The notes under the pieces were generated by a model. The model ran no database searches and was not told where the DNA came from. It was given only the letters and a program-made list of their open reading frames with translations. The translations under genes were made by a program, and so were the position numbers. From the NCBI GenBank assembly GCA_028278525.1, contig JANQEE010000023.1, forward strand, positions 1 through 64,000: 64,000 nucleotides of DNA, written 5' to 3'. Source of the stretch: Minwuiaceae bacterium (lineage in GTDB: Bacteria > Pseudomonadota > Alphaproteobacteria > Minwuiales > Minwuiaceae). Shown here piece after piece: positions 56,479 through 64,000 of this stretch; positions within the stretch are counted from its first letter, which is position 1, and each line of letters begins with the position of its first letter.

Positions 56479-57393
56479 TCAATGCGTCGGGGGCAGGGGG
56501 CGGCTGCGCAGGCCCGTCAGGGCATTTCCGGCGAGCGCGGCCAGCAGCACCGCGCCGCCGAGCAGGGTGTAGAACCCGGCTTCCTCGCCCAGCAGCAGCC
56601 ACACCCAGAGTGGGCCGAGCAGCACCTCCAGCATGGCCAGCAGCGCCAGCTCCGCCGCCGGCACCGATTTCGATCCCGCGGTGTACAAGGCGAGGCCGGC
56701 GCCCAACTGGAACACGCCCATTGCCGCCGCCAGGCCGGCGTCGCGCCAGGGCACGGCCACGCCTTGTCCCGTCGCTAGGCAGACGCCGCCGGCGAACAGG
56801 ATGGTGAACAGCCCGCCATAGACGATGGCCGGCAGCATGTCGGTGTTCTGACCCCAGCGCAGCGCCACGGTGAACAGCGCGAAGCCGAGCGCCGAGATCA
56901 GTGCCGTCAGGTTGCCGAGTAACCGGCCGAAAGACAGCGCGTCGATGACCATCAATGCGATGCCAAGCACCGCGAAGACCGTGGCGATCAAGGTGGCGCG
57001 GCGGACCGGCTCGCGCAGGATCAGATAGCCGAGCAGGGCGGCGAGGAACGGCGCGGCGGCGAACAGGAACATCGCGTTGGCCACCGTCGTCTGCGTGATC
57101 GCGATCACCCCGCCGGAGAACGCGGCGACCAGCGCCAGCCCGCCGAGCACGGCCGACAGGCCGGCCTTGCGGAAGGGGCCGGCGATGTCGCCGCCGTTTC
57201 GCAAGGCGATCACCGCCAGCAGGAAGGCCGTGAGCGCGACCGACCGGTAGAACAGTATCTGCCATGCGGTCGCCTGTTCCATCAGCCGGATGCCGAGACC
57301 CATGGTCGACCAGCAGACGCCGGCCAGCAGCACCAACGCGATGCCGCGGCGATAGCTCGGCTCGGCGGCGCCGCCGCGCGCGATACTGGTCAC
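56479..57393 (-). CDS. DMT-family (EamA) transporter
   Basis: The 304-aa protein has ten predicted helices in two EamA repeats. Repeat one contains TTVANAMFLFAAAPFLAALLGYLILREPVRR and repeat two VPAAELALLAMLEVLLGPLWVWLLLGEEAG, with the conserved Glu in each. The start is a GTG at 57393 preceded by AGGGAG. It is not closely similar to the DMT gene at 45474. Its substrate cannot be inferred. Confidence 0.88.
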   Translation of the reverse strand: MTSIARGGAAEPSYRRGIALVLLAGVCWSTMGLGIRLMEQATAWQILFYRSVALTAFLLAVIALRNGGDIAGPFRKAGLSAVLGGLALVAAFSGGVIAITQTTVANAMFLFAAAPFLAALLGYLILREPVRRATLIATVFAVLGIALMVIDALSFGRLLGNLTALISALGFALFTVALRWGQNTDMLPAIVYGGLFTILFAGGVCLATGQGVAVPWRDAGLAAAMGVFQLGAGLALYTAGSKSVPAAELALLAMLEVLLGPLWVWLLLGEEAGFYTLLGGAVLLAALAGNALTGLRSRPLPPTH

Positions 57394-57523
57394 GGTGTTC
57401 GCTCCCTGTCCGGTGTGCCGTTTATTCCCTGCGGCTTATTAGGCACGCGGTGCGCGGCGAACACAAAACGAATTCGCTGCATGGCCGCCCTGCTTTACGC
57501 GCCGGGCTCTGCCGCCCTGCCGC

Positions 57524-58585
57524 TCAGTCCAACATGCCGGCGGAGACCATGGCACGGGTATTGTCCAGCGTGTAGAGCGTTTTCTTGCCGAAGCCCTTGA
57601 CCTCGACCTCGCCACGCTCGATGAAGCGGAAGTCGTCCTGGATCAGGTCGTACATGTCGTCACAGAGCGTGATTTCCATCGGCTCGGAGTAGTTCTCCAT
57701 CCGCGCCGCCAGGTTCACGCCCGGCCCGAAGATGTCGTAGACGTATTTCTGCACGCCGACGATCGAACCGATCAGCACGCCGGAGTTGATGCCGATCCGC
57801 GCCTGCCATTGCTGGGTATGGGCGGCATTGCGCCGTTCCAGATAGCGCAGGATCAGCACCGCCACCTTGGCGATGTTCTGCGCATGCTCCGGCGTCGGCT
57901 CCGGAATGCCGGAGACCGCGATATAGGCGTCGCCGACCGTCTTGATCCGCTCGCAGCCGAACTGCTCGACGATGCGGTCGAACGCGGTGAAGATGTCGTT
58001 AAGCTCGGCGATCACGCCCGACGGGTCCTGCGAGATCGCCATGTCGGTGAAGCCGACGAAGTCCAGCATCATTACCGACGCCGCCTCGTACTTCTGCGGC
58101 GTCGTCACGCCGAAATGCTTCAGCTCCTCATAGACCGTCTTCGGCATGATGTTGAGTAGCAGCTTCTCGACCCGTTCCTTCTCCCGCTTCAGCGTCCGGT
58201 TCTGCTTCTCGACCATGTTGGAATACGACTCGATCATGTATTCCAGTTCCTTGATCTTCGAGATGTTCTGGCATTCGAGGATCAGCACGGCCATGTCGTT
58301 GTGAAGGTGCTCGGTGAACTGCAGCGCCAGCGTCACCTTGCGCCGCTTGATCTTGATCGTGGTTTCGCAGACGTAAGCCGGCTTGTCGGTCAACTCGCTT
58401 TCCATCCGCTTGTAGTCGACGTCCGGGAACACCTCATCCAGGATCTGGTCGGCGGCGGCCGTGCCGGGGAACCATTCGACGAAACGACGGTTGCCAAACA
58501 GCACCTTTCGCGTCTCCGGCTCCAGGATGGCAAGGCCGACGCCGACCGATTCCAGCAGAACCTCGTTGAAACGGTCGAGTTTCAT
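57524..58585 (-). CDS. PAS-domain adenylate cyclase (class III)
   Basis: The 353-aa protein has a PAS-like sensor (about 1-110), a coiled linker (110-145) and a class III cyclase domain (about 165-350). Metal aspartates Asp175 (MLDFVGFT) and Asp219 (TVGDAYIA), the ATP-selecting Lys215 and Asp284 (YDIFG), and the transition-state residues Asn291 and Arg295 are all present, so it should be an active homodimeric adenylate cyclase. It begins 7 bases after the stop of the truncated hemoglobin gene, so the two are one transcription unit. The linker suggests PAS input is passed to the cyclase. Confidence 0.93.
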   Translation of the reverse strand: MKLDRFNEVLLESVGVGLAILEPETRKVLFGNRRFVEWFPGTAAADQILDEVFPDVDYKRMESELTDKPAYVCETTIKIKRRKVTLALQFTEHLHNDMAVLILECQNISKIKELEYMIESYSNMVEKQNRTLKREKERVEKLLLNIMPKTVYEELKHFGVTTPQKYEAASVMMLDFVGFTDMAISQDPSGVIAELNDIFTAFDRIVEQFGCERIKTVGDAYIAVSGIPEPTPEHAQNIAKVAVLILRYLERRNAAHTQQWQARIGINSGVLIGSIVGVQKYVYDIFGPGVNLAARMENYSEPMEITLCDDMYDLIQDDFRFIERGEVEVKGFGKKTLYTLDNTRAMVSAGMLD

Positions 58586-58592
58586 GGCCGGC

Positions 58593-58952
58593 TCATGAGA
58601 CGACGATATACTGGGCGCGGCTGCGCACTTCGTTGAGGACCTGTTCGATATCGCCGCTTTCCAGGTCGAACTCTTCCAGCGTTTCCCGCAGCACGGTAAC
58701 CATCTCCTGGAACGACCGGTTGTCGATATCCAGGTTCTTGTGCACCCGGTACAGCATCTCGTTGCTGTAGGCGGCGGGCCCGCCCATCGCCTGTGCGATG
58801 AACTTGGTCTGGTGGTCCATCAGGGCCGGCATGTCGATGTCCTCGAAGTAGCCGCCGATGATGTCGGAATCCAGCACCTTGCCGTAAAAGGACATGACGA
58901 TCTTGCTGACGGTGGCGAACCCGCCGTAACGCTCGAACATGCTCCGCGCCAT
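58593..58952 (-). CDS. Group I truncated hemoglobin
   Basis: The 119-aa protein has the two-on-two globin pattern of group I: MFERYGGFATVSKIVMSFYGKVL with the B10 Tyr23, YFEDIDMPALMDHQTKFIAQAMGGPAAY, and the proximal His71 in MLYRVHKNLDI. Such globins bind oxygen or nitric oxide. The ATG at 58952 follows GGAAGGAAG; an upstream in-frame ATG at 59015 was not chosen. It is the first gene of a pair with the PAS adenylate cyclase. Confidence 0.93.
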   Translation of the reverse strand: MARSMFERYGGFATVSKIVMSFYGKVLDSDIIGGYFEDIDMPALMDHQTKFIAQAMGGPAAYSNEMLYRVHKNLDIDNRSFQEMVTVLRETLEEFDLESGDIEQVLNEVRSRAQYIVVS

Positions 58953-59148
58953 GAGTTTCTTCCTTCCCCAACACAGCCTGCCGTGCATCCCCCTGGCAGG
59001 ACTTGTCCGGAGCACCCGCTCCGGCCGTATGTTTCTATTATTTCAGACCGGGGACGATGCTGACCAGACCAATTAGGATTTTGATTGCGCCGGTTGAATC
59101 GTCTGGCATTCGTTACCCGTCACTGCCGGCCCGGCTGTCTTTTAATAA

Positions 59149-59190
59149 GGCCGGAACCCGGCGCGGCTATAGCCGCGCCGGGTTCCGGCC
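59149..59190 (-). terminator. Perfect 42-base palindrome after the methyltransferase gene
   Basis: Bases 59149-59190 equal their own reverse complement over 42 bases, so they can form a 20-bp hairpin. On the minus strand it starts 7 bases after the methyltransferase stop codon and is followed by TTATTAAAAG, a weak T-rich tail. It probably terminates that gene and may also stop or protect the transcript from the other side. Confidence 0.7.
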
Positions 59191-59197
59191 CAGTCTG

Positions 59198-60028
59198 CTA
59201 GAGCCTGATACCTCGAACGATCAGGTAGTCACGGGGCACGCAGATGCCCAGTTCCGTGGCGAAGCCCGCGTGGAACGCGATGAACTTCCGTTTGAGCTGC
59301 TCGCGGGTCGTCTCGTCCAGTTTCGCCGCCAGCGTGCGTAACGGGCCGTACCCGGTCGAGAAGGTGTCCCACGCCGACAGGCCGTCCGGCTCCCGATAGT
59401 ACGAGGTCCCGCTCTCGAACGTCAGCTCGAAGTCTTTGGCGAGCAGTTCGCTTACGCGCTCCGGGTTGCCCCACTCGAACGGCGAGGGCGGCGGCGAGCC
59501 GGCGGGTGCCGGAATGAATGCCTTCATCACCTTGAACATCTCGAACACATTACCGTCCGGCGTCCAGGTCGCCAGGGCCAGTCTGCCGCCAGGGCGGCAG
59601 ACCCGCGCAAGCTCGCTGGCCGCGTCCTCCGGGCGTTGCGCGAACATCACCCCGAAAGTGGAGATAACGGCGTCGAAATAGCCATCCTGGAATGGCAGCG
59701 CCTCGGCGTCGCCATCCTGGAAGGCGATGTCCAGGCCACGCAGCATCGCCAGTTTGCGGCCGGCCGTCACCACTTCCGGCGCGAAATCGACGGCCGTCAC
59801 GTCATGGCCGCGGTCGGCCAGCCGTCGGGCGGTCCATCCGGTGCCGGTCGCGACGTCCAGAACGCGGTCGTCCACTTCCGGCTCTAGGCGGTTGATGCAA
59901 TGTTCGATCGCGTCGGCGATGCCGCGGCTGATCTCGTCGTAGGCGCGCCCGGCCGACGACCAGGTGGCGGACGGCACGGCGTTATGGGGCAGGACGGTAT
60001 TTTCGACAGGATTATTTGCTAACGACAT
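59198..60028 (-). CDS. Class I SAM-dependent methyltransferase
   Basis: The 277-aa protein has a Methyltransf_11/UbiE-like fold: motif I VLDVATGTGWTARRL, the acidic loop TAVDFAPEVV, motif II DAEALPFQDGYFDAVISTFGVMF and motif III RVCRPGGRLALATW. The C-terminal part (after about 200) probably makes the substrate pocket; the acceptor is unknown. The ATG at 60028 follows GGAGA. It is divergent from an HxlR regulator gene, which may control it. Confidence 0.87.
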   Translation of the reverse strand: MSLANNPVENTVLPHNAVPSATWSSAGRAYDEISRGIADAIEHCINRLEPEVDDRVLDVATGTGWTARRLADRGHDVTAVDFAPEVVTAGRKLAMLRGLDIAFQDGDAEALPFQDGYFDAVISTFGVMFAQRPEDAASELARVCRPGGRLALATWTPDGNVFEMFKVMKAFIPAPAGSPPPSPFEWGNPERVSELLAKDFELTFESGTSYYREPDGLSAWDTFSTGYGPLRTLAAKLDETTREQLKRKFIAFHAGFATELGICVPRDYLIVRGIRL

Positions 60029-60089
60029 TCTTGTCTCCATAAAATGCGATGCCCATGTCGAATTCCCCTGGCCACGCTGGGGATTTAAA

Positions 60090-60108
60090 GATTGTGTGGG
60101 TGACAATC
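60090..60108. promoter_or_regulatory. Inverted repeat between the methyltransferase and hxlR-like genes
   Basis: GATTGT (60090-60095) and ACAATC (60103-60108) form a 6-base inverted repeat with a 7-base spacer in the 174-base divergent gap. It could be an operator for the adjacent winged-helix regulator, whose dimers bind such sites, but short repeats of this size occur by chance. Confidence 0.3.
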
Positions 60109-60202
60109 CAGTTCAGAAAATGAACCGGACAATTGATTTTTGCTGGCCTACAATCGTTCCGTAAAACGGATAACGTGGCGCAGTCGAGGGGAACCGACGC
60201 CC

Positions 60203-60913
60203 ATGAAAAAAGACAGTGAATACGGGCAGTTCTGCCCGGTCGCGAAGGCTGCGGAAGTGGTGACGACCCGCTGGACACCGCTGATCCTCCGGGAGCTGAT
60301 ATGCGGTAGCAGCCGCTTCAACGAGATCCATCGCGGCGTGCCGCTGGTCTCCCGAGCCCTGCTGTCGAAACGGCTGAAGGATCTGCAGGCGGCCGACGTC
60401 ATCGAACGCTACCGTCCGGGCGGGTCCCGGTCGGAGGCGTATCGGCTTACGGCGGCCGGCGAGGAGCTACGGCCGGTCATCATCGCCCTCGGTGTCTGGG
60501 GCCAGCGATGGGTGGAAAGCGCGCTGGAAAGCCAGGACTGGGACGCCGGCGTCCTGATGTGGGACATGCGGCGCAGGATCGACACAACCATTCTACCGGA
60601 CCGGCGCACCGTCCTGCAATTCGAATACAGCGACGCGCCCGCCGAACTTCGCCGGTGGTGGCTCGTCATCGACAAGGGCGAGATCGATCTTTGCCAGTCC
60701 GACCCCGGCTACGACGTCGATCTGTCCGTGATGACGACCGTGCCGGTGATGGCCAACGTCTGGATCGGCAAGAAAAAGCTCGCCCGGGCGCTGGACGACG
60801 AGGACATCGTGCTGTTCGGCGATGCTCAGATCCGTAAGACGATGGGGCGCTGGCTCATGCTCTCCGCCATCGTCGAAGCGGCGAAGCAACCGCCTGTCCT
60901 GCTGGCATCCTAG
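60203..60913 (+). CDS. HxlR-family transcriptional regulator with C-terminal extension
   Basis: The 236-aa protein begins with the HxlR winged helix: FCPVAKAAEVVTTRWTPLILRELICGSSRFNEI then SRALLSKRLKDLQAADVIERY, with Cys11 in the family's conserved position. HxlR proteins are usually about 110-150 aa; residues 115-236 are an extra domain (MRRRIDTTILPDRRTVLQFEY and on) resembling SCP2-like sterol carriers, which could sense a lipid or aromatic ligand. The ATG at 60203 follows GAGGGG. It faces the methyltransferase gene. Confidence 0.87.
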   Translation: MKKDSEYGQFCPVAKAAEVVTTRWTPLILRELICGSSRFNEIHRGVPLVSRALLSKRLKDLQAADVIERYRPGGSRSEAYRLTAAGEELRPVIIALGVWGQRWVESALESQDWDAGVLMWDMRRRIDTTILPDRRTVLQFEYSDAPAELRRWWLVIDKGEIDLCQSDPGYDVDLSVMTTVPVMANVWIGKKKLARALDDEDIVLFGDAQIRKTMGRWLMLSAIVEAAKQPPVLLAS

Positions 60914-61060
60914 CCGCCAGGGAGTACCGCTAGCGGCCCACCGATACTGCTAACGCTATTGTGTACGGAAAGTGCCGGTCGACGGGTGGCACCACGCCAC
61001 CTGCCGGCTAGAGTGTCGTCGCGCAAACCAACCGAATTCGATCTGAGTGGGGGAAGGATC

Positions 61061-61783
61061 ATGAGCCTCGACGACATCAAGGCGCTGACGTTCGACACCG
61101 GCGGCACCATTCTCGACTGGCATACCGGTTTCCGCACGGCCTTGGCCGAGACTGGTGCCAAATACGGCCTCGAACGGGACTGGGCCGAGATCGCCAACAG
61201 GCTGCGGCGCCGGTCCTTAAGCAAGATGCTGAAGCTCGGCGAGCACGAGCCGCCGGCCTACAATTTCGACGGCTCGCACCGCACGACCCTTGACGAGGTG
61301 ATTGCCGAACATGGTCTCGACGCCTTCACCAAGGAAGACCGCCGCGCCATCTGGTGGGACCGGGCGCACAACTTCAAATGCTGGCCCGATTTCCCCGACA
61401 CGCTGCCGAAGCTGCGGACTAAGTACATCTGCGCCTCGTTCACGATCTTAAGCTTCCGCATCATCATCGACACGGCCAGGCGGAACGGCCTCAGTTGGGA
61501 TGCGGTCATCTCCTGTGAAGCGATCGGCAAATACAAGACCCTGCCCGAATCCTACGCCACCGCCGCCAGGTTCCTGCAGCTTGATCCAGGCGAATGCTGC
61601 ATGGTCGCTTGCCATAATTTCGACCTGGACGCCGCCAAGGCCTCCGGCTTCAAAACCGCCTTCGTCCGCCGCCCCGACGAGTGGGGCGAGGAGGGACCGC
61701 CCGACCCGGAGCCGAACCCGGCCCACGACATCATCGTCGATACCTTCCCCGATCTGGCGAAGGCTCTGGGCGTTTCCGTGTAG
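61061..61783 (+). CDS. Haloacid dehalogenase-like hydrolase (type II 2-haloacid dehalogenase family)
   Basis: The 240-aa protein has nucleophile Asp12 in FDTGGTILDW, in the D-x-x-G-T form of L-2-haloacid dehalogenases, followed by SFTILSF for motif II, KYKTLPESY for motif III and VACHNFDLDAAKASGFKTAFVRRPDEWG. It fits that family better than the phosphatases, which carry DxDGT, but dehalogenation is not proven. The ATG at 61061 has GGGGGAAGG upstream. It converges on the serine hydrolase gene. Confidence 0.8.
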   Translation: MSLDDIKALTFDTGGTILDWHTGFRTALAETGAKYGLERDWAEIANRLRRRSLSKMLKLGEHEPPAYNFDGSHRTTLDEVIAEHGLDAFTKEDRRAIWWDRAHNFKCWPDFPDTLPKLRTKYICASFTILSFRIIIDTARRNGLSWDAVISCEAIGKYKTLPESYATAARFLQLDPGECCMVACHNFDLDAAKASGFKTAFVRRPDEWGEEGPPDPEPNPAHDIIVDTFPDLAKALGVSV

Positions 61784-61802
61784 CGGTGGGCGCCGTCGTC
61801 GG

Positions 61803-62930
61803 TTACTCGCGCCGCAGCCCCGGAAACACGACCTCGGTGATAATCGCGACCGGCAGCTTCCAGGCGTCCGCCTGATTGTAGTTGCCGGCCATCACGACGA
61901 CCTGCAGGTCCAGTTGGCGCAACATGAACAGCCGCTGCCCGCCGTTGCCGAACCCGGCGACCCAACGCTGCCCGCCGGCGGATTTCGGGCCGAGCCACCA
62001 ATGGTAGCCGTAATAGATATCGTCGACCTGGGCCCGCGTCTCGAACGACTGCGCCAGCCAGTCCGCAGGCACGACCTGTTCGCCCTTCCATTGCCCGCCG
62101 TTCAGCACCAACTGTCCGATCTTTGCCAGGTCGCGCGGTTTCAGCCGTAGCCCCGACGCCGCGACATAGGCGCCGTCGCGGCCCCGTACCCAGTCGATCT
62201 CGTCGATGCCGAGCGGCCGGAACAGGTTGTCGACCGCGTAATCGCGAAGCGTCAGGCCGCTCCCCTTGGCGATCAGCCTTCCAAGCAGGGCGGTCGCGCC
62301 GCCGTTATAGACCCATTGCGTCCCCGGCTCGGCGACCATCGGCCGATCCAGCACATAGCGGTAGCGGTCGCCGGCCAGTTCCATCGCATGTTCGCTGTTG
62401 CGCGGATCCGCATAGGACAGGCCTTCGTCCCATTCGGTGCCCAGCATCATCGACAGCGCGTGGGCCACCGTCATCCGCTGCCGCGTCGGGTCCGCCGCCA
62501 GGTCCGGATACTCGGGGAATTGATTCACCAGCGTCGCGTCCAACGGCGGTACGACGCCGTCGGCCAGGGCGATGCCGTACAGCAGGCCGACAATGCTCTT
62601 TGTCACCGACCGCAGGTCGTGCAAGTCGTCCGACTCGAATTTCCTCCGGCCGAGCGGCCGTCCCCAGCGCTCGTCCCGGCCTTCGTAGTACCGCTCCAGG
62701 ATAAGCCGGCCGCCCCGCGTTATCAGGACGGCATGCAGGTTCTTGAACCGGCCGTTTTCGACGCCCGCGTCGATCTGCTCGCCCAGACCCGGCGCGAAGC
62801 CGGCCTCTGCTAAACCGGTGCGCGGCCAACCGTCGGCCGCCTGTGCTTTAGAAGAATCTGAGCCGCCGATCATGATGATCCCCACGATGGCAATCAGGAC
62901 AGCGCGGCCGCTGCGTCGGTTCATAGCCAT
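61803..62930 (-). CDS. Exported beta-lactamase-fold serine hydrolase
   Basis: The 375-aa protein has a signal peptide (about 1-30) and a penicillin-binding-type fold. The catalytic SxxK is Ser108-Lys111 in LRSVTKS, and Tyr208-Asn209 lie in WVYNGG in place of the usual YxN. Family members hydrolyse esters or amides, and true beta-lactamase activity is uncommon among them. Its ATG directly follows the TGA of the dioxygenase gene (TGAATG), so translation is coupled. Confidence 0.86.
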   Translation of the reverse strand: MAMNRRSGRAVLIAIVGIIMIGGSDSSKAQAADGWPRTGLAEAGFAPGLGEQIDAGVENGRFKNLHAVLITRGGRLILERYYEGRDERWGRPLGRRKFESDDLHDLRSVTKSIVGLLYGIALADGVVPPLDATLVNQFPEYPDLAADPTRQRMTVAHALSMMLGTEWDEGLSYADPRNSEHAMELAGDRYRYVLDRPMVAEPGTQWVYNGGATALLGRLIAKGSGLTLRDYAVDNLFRPLGIDEIDWVRGRDGAYVAASGLRLKPRDLAKIGQLVLNGGQWKGEQVVPADWLAQSFETRAQVDDIYYGYHWWLGPKSAGGQRWVAGFGNGGQRLFMLRQLDLQVVVMAGNYNQADAWKLPVAIITEVVFPGLRRE

Positions 62931-63785
62931 TCAGGCCGCCAGTTTTCCGCCTTCCACTGTGATCCGGTGCATCAACCGCCGGGAGCCATGGTAGTCGTTC
63001 AACGCGTAGTGCCAGGTGGCCCGGTTGTCCCAGAAGGCGATGGAGCCAGGCGCCCACTGGAAGCGGTAGGTGTGTTCCGGCTTCGCCGCGTGCGCGTACA
63101 GCATTTGCAGCAGCGGCGCGCTTTCCGCATCCGTCCAGCCGTCGAAGCGGAGCGTAAAGCCGGGATTGACGTAGAGCGCTTTCTTGCCGCTGATCGGGTG
63201 GCTGATAACCGCCGGGTGCACGCTGTCCTGCGTCGCCGCCGCCTCGTTGCCGAACCGGTCGCTTAAGTCGGCCCCTTCCTGTTTGTAACGGGAGTTGGCC
63301 CCGAACACATGGCGGCTGGAATGCACCGCCTTCAGCCCTTCCAGGGTCTGCTTCAGGCCGTCGGACAGGTTTTCGTAGGCCGCATACATGTTCGCGAACA
63401 GGGTGTCGCCGCCGGTCGGCGGCGTCTCGCGCGCCAGCAGGATGGAGCCCATTGCCGGCTCTTCGTCGTAGGAGTGATCGGTATGCCAACCGCCGCCGAT
63501 ATTGGTCTGCTGGTCCGGCTCCTTGCGTACCTCGGCGATCATCGGGTGACTCTCGACCGCGCCGAAGAAGCGGTTGACGTTGATCGTGCCGAACCGTTCC
63601 GCCAGCGTGACATGCTCGTCCGGCGTCAGCGTCTGGTCGCGGAAGAACAGCACCCCGTGCTCGCCCAGCGTTTGCCGCAGTCTGTCACGCGCCTGATCGG
63701 TGACGCCCAGCGACAAATCTACGTTCTCGACAAACGCCCCGACGCCGCCGCCGCTCGGCCGAATGGTGAAATCCTCGTTCTGCAT
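62931..63785 (-). CDS. TauD/TfdA-family Fe(II)/2-oxoglutarate dioxygenase
   Basis: The 284-aa protein carries the facial triad His101 and Asp103 in GGGWHTDHSYDEEP and His259 in ATWHYALNDY, and the oxoglutarate-binding Arg274 in LMHRIT. Taurine, 2,4-D and related compounds are typical substrates; this one is not predictable. The ATG at 63785 follows AGGGAG; a reading from 63851 was not used. It is followed without a gap by the serine hydrolase gene, suggesting the two act on the same compound. Confidence 0.9.
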   Translation of the reverse strand: MQNEDFTIRPSGGGVGAFVENVDLSLGVTDQARDRLRQTLGEHGVLFFRDQTLTPDEHVTLAERFGTINVNRFFGAVESHPMIAEVRKEPDQQTNIGGGWHTDHSYDEEPAMGSILLARETPPTGGDTLFANMYAAYENLSDGLKQTLEGLKAVHSSRHVFGANSRYKQEGADLSDRFGNEAAATQDSVHPAVISHPISGKKALYVNPGFTLRFDGWTDAESAPLLQMLYAHAAKPEHTYRFQWAPGSIAFWDNRATWHYALNDYHGSRRLMHRITVEGGKLAA

Positions 63786-63880
63786 CGCTCTCTGCTCCCT
63801 GGTGGAAGGCCTATTATACCAGCAGGCCCCGTCGATTGCGCGCCCGTGCAAGGGGCTTCCGCGAGTGGCATAATCCGAAA

Positions 63881-64000
63881 ATGATCAGGATTCTGCGCCT
63901 CATCGCGGCCGGTTGTCTGATCGCGGCGGTTTTGTCGGCCGCGCCGGCGACGGCGGACGCCATCGACGGCAACTGGTGTGCATTGGACGGCCGCCATTTC
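63881..64000 (+). CDS. Exported protein, 3' truncated by window end
   Basis: Forty codons are visible from the ATG at 63881. They encode a clear signal peptide (MIRILRLIAAGCLIAAVLSA, cleavage after about ATADA) and the start of a mature domain, IDGNWCALDGRHF, an opening seen in small periplasmic proteins. The function cannot be judged from this fragment. It diverges from the dioxygenase gene across 95 bases. Confidence 0.6.
   Translation, partial: MIRILRLIAAGCLIAAVLSAAPATADAIDGNWCALDGRHF

Overview
The window looks like the chromosome of a high-GC alphaproteobacterium, probably near the Rhodospirillales; this assignment is inferred. The supporting signs are the order secY-adk-rpsM-rpsK-rpoA-rplQ, an ATP12-type F1-ATPase assembly chaperone, a SAM-II riboswitch, zinc-lid adenylate kinase, zinc-free S14, and very frequent ATGA/GTGA start-stop overlaps. 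Two PEP-CTERM proteins are present, a trait that is patchy in this class.

Positions 1-14300 are the end of tuf followed by the fused S10-spc-alpha ribosomal superoperon, complete from rpsJ to rplQ. A strong sigma-70 promoter between adk and rpsM restarts transcription of the alpha part. Positions 14300-22300 hold a housekeeping run: a DegP/HtrA protease, rarA, crcB, an RluA-family pseudouridine synthase, an HAD phosphatase, an AsmA-like protein and ATP12, with queF on the opposite strand. Positions 22400-26350 hold propionyl-CoA carboxylase (pccB, pccA) and acylphosphatase. Next come a large glycerophosphodiesterase with RTX repeats behind a candidate Pho box, a small PEGA-like protein with a patatin lipoprotein, lipB, an orphan FliN-type protein, tRNA-Leu(GAG), NADP-malic enzyme and mgtE.

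Positions 36000-38050 look like an accessory insertion: a CesT-type type III secretion chaperone followed by an unknown protein with a disordered N-terminus, the usual layout of a chaperone-effector pair. Positions 38050-42900 hold a LysR regulator facing a thioesterase and isovaleryl-CoA dehydrogenase across a long inverted repeat, then a SAM-II riboswitch controlling a homocysteine methyltransferase, a GNAT acetyltransferase and a VOC protein. Positions 42870-50750 hold a CioAB-type bd oxidase with its DUF2474 peptide, a DMT transporter, a thiolase, a RidA-like protein, an NnrS protein and a DsbA-fold isomerase.

Positions 50750-54310 hold a GtrII-like membrane glycosyltransferase and two paralogous PEP-CTERM surface proteins. 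Each PEP-CTERM gene has a near-consensus sigma-54 promoter, a pair of shared upstream motifs and its own terminator. Positions 54320-64000 hold an SHMT-family PLP enzyme, a DUF2799 lipoprotein, a second DMT transporter, a truncated hemoglobin followed at once by a PAS-adenylate cyclase, a methyltransferase divergent from an HxlR regulator, a haloacid-dehalogenase-like hydrolase, a beta-lactamase-fold hydrolase coupled to a TauD-type dioxygenase, and a truncated exported protein. No phage, insertion sequence or CRISPR array was seen.
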